Made by a program: the position numbers and the translations under genes
Shown here: in pieces, positions 59,631 through 64,000 of the stretch
Layout: every line of letters begins with the position of its first letter
How positions within the stretch are numbered: position 1 is the stretch's first letter
From: Typha latifolia
Lineage: Eukaryota > Streptophyta > Magnoliopsida > Poales > Typhaceae
Length of the DNA: 64,000 bases
Direction: 5' to 3'
Assembly (NCBI GenBank): GCA_019914945.1
Contig: CM034112.1
Span: 4,797,001-4,861,000 of the forward strand
Notes under the pieces: generated by a model
What the model saw: the letters and a program-made list of their open reading frames with translations, nothing else
The model's database searches: none
Told to the model about the DNA's origin: nothing

Positions 59631-62092
59631 TCTCCTTCCTCAGTTTCTGCTCTTTCTTTTCTGCATCGGCCCAGCACTGATGGCAGTTTTTTTAATTAAT
59701 TAATGAATGAATTAATTATTTTATTGATGTTATTTATTTATTTTCCTTATTAATTAATGCAAATAGATTATTTAGACATTAATTATTTTAATAATAATCT
59801 ATAATCTTCAATATGATTAGTATTAATTATAATCTGTATAATCAATGATTAATTAGGTATAAATATAAGTAATACTCATATTTATTTATTTATATCTCTA
59901 TTAGATTAATATATAGATTTGTAAATTATAATTATCAAATTTATATACTAATATTTTTATGAGATACATTTTAAATAATTCTAATAATTTATTATACATT
60001 ATTATTTTGTAACAAATAAAATAATCGGCTTATGTATTTATTTATTATTTTATAAAGTAATGACTACATAGTCCCTAATTAATCAAGATATAATTTAATT
60101 ATAATTAGATTTTTATCTATATTTATATTTTTATTTATAATTAAAAATATAGCCAGTTATAAAAATAAGTAGAAATTCTAAAATCTAATAAATCATCATA
60201 TTTTAGTCGAACGGATTATAATGGGATAAACAACTAACTTTATGTTACTTGAATATTTTCAGATCCCGAACCCCTTATTTGAAACCCCGTGGACCTTGCT
60301 AGCGATAAGTGTCACTCGGTTGATTAGCGAATGTAAGGGATACGTGGTTTGCGTCTTCCGATCAGGGTGAGTAGTCTTATCCCCTTAACGCCTTTCTCAA
60401 ATTAAGATATATTATATCTTATGTATATGCATGTTTTGGCCTCCAGTATGATTATATGACTTTATCTAGAGATGATTACAATCGAGCATATTTTATCATG
60501 CCTCTGATTAGGTTGATTTGGGATATGAGTACATTGGTGATATATATAGATGATGAGAGATGATTATACTGTTATAATGTTATGTCCAGTTGATCTATAG
60601 AGTATGCATGTAATTGATTAGCTTGAGTATGCATCTGTTGACTACATGATCAGAGACTATATTGCATTATTTTTCTTTTGATTCCTGTTCCACCTAAATT
60701 CCTGTTATGCATTGACTTGTTATCGTATTGGATATATGCGCATGATCTGTTATTTAGAAGGAAAGCATGAAATGTGATTGATAGGATAGTTGATAGAAAA
60801 CGTGAGGATACTCAAATGGGCGTGAGGGTTAGGACATGCTTGGTGGATGATTGATCGCTCGACATAGTTGCGATCCTGTTGGCCTTACGTCCGAGGTCGT
60901 TAGTCTGTGTGCGCAGTAGACATTCGGACACATGCTGTTCGCTAGGGCATATGTGGCGAGTTATCTTCACGAGGTTTCTATCAGCTAGAAGTGTGCCCGG
61001 TTTGGATGGTTGTTGATACCCTTAGCAGATGGCAGGGTATGATTATATTTAAGATACTTATTTCGGATGTCAGAGTATGCTCTGAGCCTCCGGGCATGAT
61101 GTTGAGACCGGGTACCGAGTGTTGACTGTGCATAGTGGTCTAGTATGATAATATTATACCGAGATGATGGTGATGATTGTGATGTTGAGAAATGCATATG
61201 ATTTCATTATCATTTGGTTATCTAATTATCAAGTGATTAATATGCATCATATATGGTTGCATTTGATATCATAGCATGGTCATGGTCGGCATGCATCATG
61301 TGTCATATTTGAGAGAGAGTTATAGTGATGGTATGACATGGAGATTTATTTATACATTGTTGAGGATTATATATTTTATCAGTTATGACATGACATGCTA
61401 TCTATTTTTCATTTATGTATTATTGAGGAACATTCATATATTTATTTCTGACATCATGCTTTTTCTTATTCATATTATTCAGTACATGATTTATTCTCTG
61501 TTTGACATTACTGATTCGGAGTAAGGTCTATTCACTGAGCCTTTTGCTCATGACTCTTTTTATTTTTTTCTTTTAACCCTCACAAATATTTTGGTACGTG
61601 ATACTGCTTTGAGATACCCTGATGAGATATTTTAGAACAAAGATGAGGTAAGCTATAGATGCGAGACGGTATAAATAATAGTTTATATAGAAATTGAGTT
61701 GTACCAGTATTTGATATTTGTACTCTTTTGTATTAGACGATAATTTGTATGATACAGGTCAAATCATGGCGTACTCTTGTATTAGTTATTTTAGTTGTAT
61801 ATTGATAGTTTGTTGTGGCCTATGTGGGTCCTGCCAGATTATGTAGTGGTTTAGTATATATTATTGTGGACTGGGATATTCATATGTTAACAGGTTTATT
61901 TGGTTAATATTATGATTTATCTAGTGATGGATTATCTGATCATGGATAGGTTAGCAGGTTTTATTTGATGATGTCATAATTATATGTGCACAAGAGAGTT
62001 TGTGCGTGATGAGCCCCGCCCGACTTGTTGCGTGCGCCGCGCGTACCGTGTGGGCACGTGGGCGTGCCTGTGTCGGGCGGGGGTGTTATAGT

Positions 62093-63060
62093 TGGTACAT
62101 AAGTATGATAATTTTAATGTACATGACATATGATTGATGATGTGATCATTGCACTACTTGCATGTATTACCACGTAGTTTAGTTCAGACTAGGCAATGCC
62201 CTTTACTAACTCAACCCGGGGTTAAGGTTAGAGTTTATTATATGGTACCTATGAGTAAATGGTCCACGCCTGAGGTTGTTAGCCTGAGTGGCATTCAGAC
62301 GACCATATTACTCTGTCAGAGATTAGACACTAGTGATATGAAACTATGATTGGGAGGTAGGGGTCTTAGACCTAGTAGTATCTAATAACGCAAGGTCATG
62401 ACATCCATTATTGAGCTGAGTGCTTTTGACTATCCCTCTGTAGATAGTGATGCTTGTAGAGAGGGAGATATATGCTTACGACTAGTCATATGCAGCGTCG
62501 CCAGGCATGTACGGGCGATAGTATCGCTAGATATCTATCCCTCCTTTATGTATGAGATGATTGGTGAGCATATGTTTATGATGTGGTGGATAGCTCGATG
62601 AGCATATCATGATGATTTATGGCTATGGCTCTGTGGGAGCATGAGAGCAAAGATTTGATAGTTTAAACGATGCATATAATGTATTCTCTTATTATTATAT
62701 GTGAGTTGTAGATATGAACATGATAGACATGTTGCATGGATGTAGTATTATGATCATATTATTATACATGCATATTTTGTGACATCCTTTCTTACACTAC
62801 TTTTAGACTGTAGAGGAGTATACTTGCTGGACTTTGTGCTCACCACCTTTGGTGAAAATATTTTTAGATTCGTGGTTGACCCCGAGTCTGCAAAGGAGCT
62901 GATGAAAAGTTGTTCATAGTCTCTTTTATCTATTTCATTGTGGTACGTAGGTATCTACCTTATTTAATATATATGGATATGTATTTTGGGGCTTGTTGCG
63001 GCTTGTGATATTTTGGGTCTCTTTTGTTAAATTATTTGTAGAAATATAGGGTATTTATCT
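62093..63060 (+). mobile_element. Second, diverged Tekay-like LTR segment
   Basis: Blocks in the same order as in the preceding LTR recur here: ACGCCTGAGGTTGTTAGCCT (compare 60890) and GGACTTTGTGCTCACC (compare 61535), with similar GATTATGATGAT-type AT-rich DNA between. It is truncated at its left side where the first LTR ends. Confidence 0.4.
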
Positions 63061-64000
63061 TGTTATTATGTAGAAACTTGATCAATAGGTCATGTGGAAA
63101 CCACGTGAGTTCCACCCACATAGGAGGCACGTGTATTTGGTGGTAGGTGTTTCAATAATCAAGTGCTCTACAAGACTCCACCTGTATAAAATCTGTAATG
63201 AATGATTCATACATACGAAAAGACGAAAACAATTGCTTAATAAGTGGATAAGTGTCTATTAACAGAACTTACTATGATTCACTTTCCCAAAAATGTTGGT
63301 AAATGTCCTTCCCCACTTATCTCCCTAAGGGCTATAGTCCAAAAGTTCGTTAGCAACTCCTCATTTATTGATAAATTTAGTTTAAAAAAAGCTTCTTCTA
63401 TTCTGAAGGATCACACCATAATGTGATAGATGCAAAAGAAAATATAAGACTTTCATATAAGACCTTCTTAGTCTTGAGTTTTTTAAGAGTAAACTTGATT
63501 ATATATGAAAAAGATAAAAAGATGTTTGATTACTGAACTAGTTTAGATCTCTGAACCAATTTAGGAGAGTCTAACTCAAAGCAAACAAGATCTAAGTAAA
63601 ATATAAAGGTGATACGGAATAGGGTTAAGACCCCTGACATCTAGTACTTCCTAAAGAGGCCATTAATCTTCTCAAACTGTTCCATTTAAACAAATGGCGC
63701 ACAGCCTACTTTATTAATAACAAGTATAATAGGTGGAGTGGAGCATGCCGATTTCTGTTTTAGAGAGGGAAAAAGAAATCAAAATAATCAGCGTGTTTAT
63801 TTTGAAAGAAATGATGTGGAGGGAGGCAAAGAATAGCAAATCTTCATAAAGAAAAATCAAAAGTCTAAGAAATAGCCCAAAGGCACCAAACCAAGACGAA
63901 GAGATACATATTATTCATTGGTGGAAAAGAAAACAATCTTTGGTTTCATAGCTTCACATCAATCCGATTAACTTAAAATTTATTTCAGCAAAAAGAAGCA
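63061..64000. other. Right-edge spacer
   Basis: No gene or element is recognised; open frames are short and without domains. It could belong to a gene or repeat continuing beyond the window. Confidence 0.35.

Larger units (their letters stand above)
56772..62092 (+). mobile_element. Long Tekay/Del-like LTR with nested insertion
   Basis: It opens TGTAACATCCC and closes GGGGTGTTATA, inverted ends typical of these chromovirus LTRs. Like the solo LTR at 42388-44550 it begins with a CACGTG hairpin, then a CT-rich leader and CGGAGCGCCATCGGAG ahead of a donor-like CCGGTAAGTCTCC. Later parts include GTCCGAGGTCGTTAGTCTGTG and GATTCGGAGTAAGG, then a GC-rich end. About 0.85 kb near 58495-59330 is a foreign LTR-like insert. 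The base after the end, GTTGGTACATAAG, may be a decayed primer site. No target duplication is visible, so the element may be truncated. Confidence 0.5.

Noticed and set aside
59237..59703. Lys-rich minus-strand and Ser/Leu/Phe-rich plus-strand frames
   Set aside because: Generated by a CTT/TTTC microsatellite and the GC-rich stretch next to it.

Overview
This is a stretch of a flowering-plant nuclear genome, AT-rich and packed with transposable elements. Exons carry plant splice signals, one gene product has a plastid transit peptide, and PPR and AHL proteins are land-plant families. The strongly GC-rich first exons of two genes and the repeat types fit a non-grass monocot, but that placement is inference. 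I see no bacterial, organellar or CRISPR features and no tRNA or rRNA gene.

Three genes look functional, all on the minus strand. (1) Positions 1-4131 hold the first two exons of a plastid transcription-repair coupling factor-like helicase (CarD/RID domain); the rest lies left of the window. (2) Positions 19837-30424 hold a complete five-exon AT-hook (AHL) gene encoding 351 residues. Every splice junction can be read and all phases agree. Its introns carry several transposons. (3) Positions 50162-52327 hold an intronless PLS-class pentatricopeptide protein with an E-type C-terminus.

Two broken genes also lie on the minus strand. Three exons of a strawberry-notch (SBNO/FORGETTER1-type) gene, with a one-base deletion, sit at 41265-41738. 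A MnmE/TrmE tRNA-modification GTPase pseudogene, with introns kept but stop codons and deletions, sits at 47406-49205.

The rest is mostly nested mobile DNA. In TRCF intron 1 a Mutator-like foldback element with a 9-bp target duplication has itself been invaded by an LTR sequence (557-2310). LINE, copia, LINE again, MITE and CACTA remnants fill 4700-19100. The 7-kb LINE at 10290-17530 is split by an hAT MITE and a copia solo LTR. At 32824-37966 a Mutator-type MITE is followed by a nearly full-length hAT element with a decayed transposase. At 41780-46360 a gypsy element missing most of its pol region contains a Tekay-like solo LTR. At 52560-63000 lie LTRs of several families and a minisatellite-built foldback. 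A recurring oddity is arrays of a palindromic TTCGAA-centred motif in at least four LTR-type sequences.

Limits: boundaries of degraded repeats are estimates. Family names come from protein or terminal-motif recognition by eye, not from database searches.
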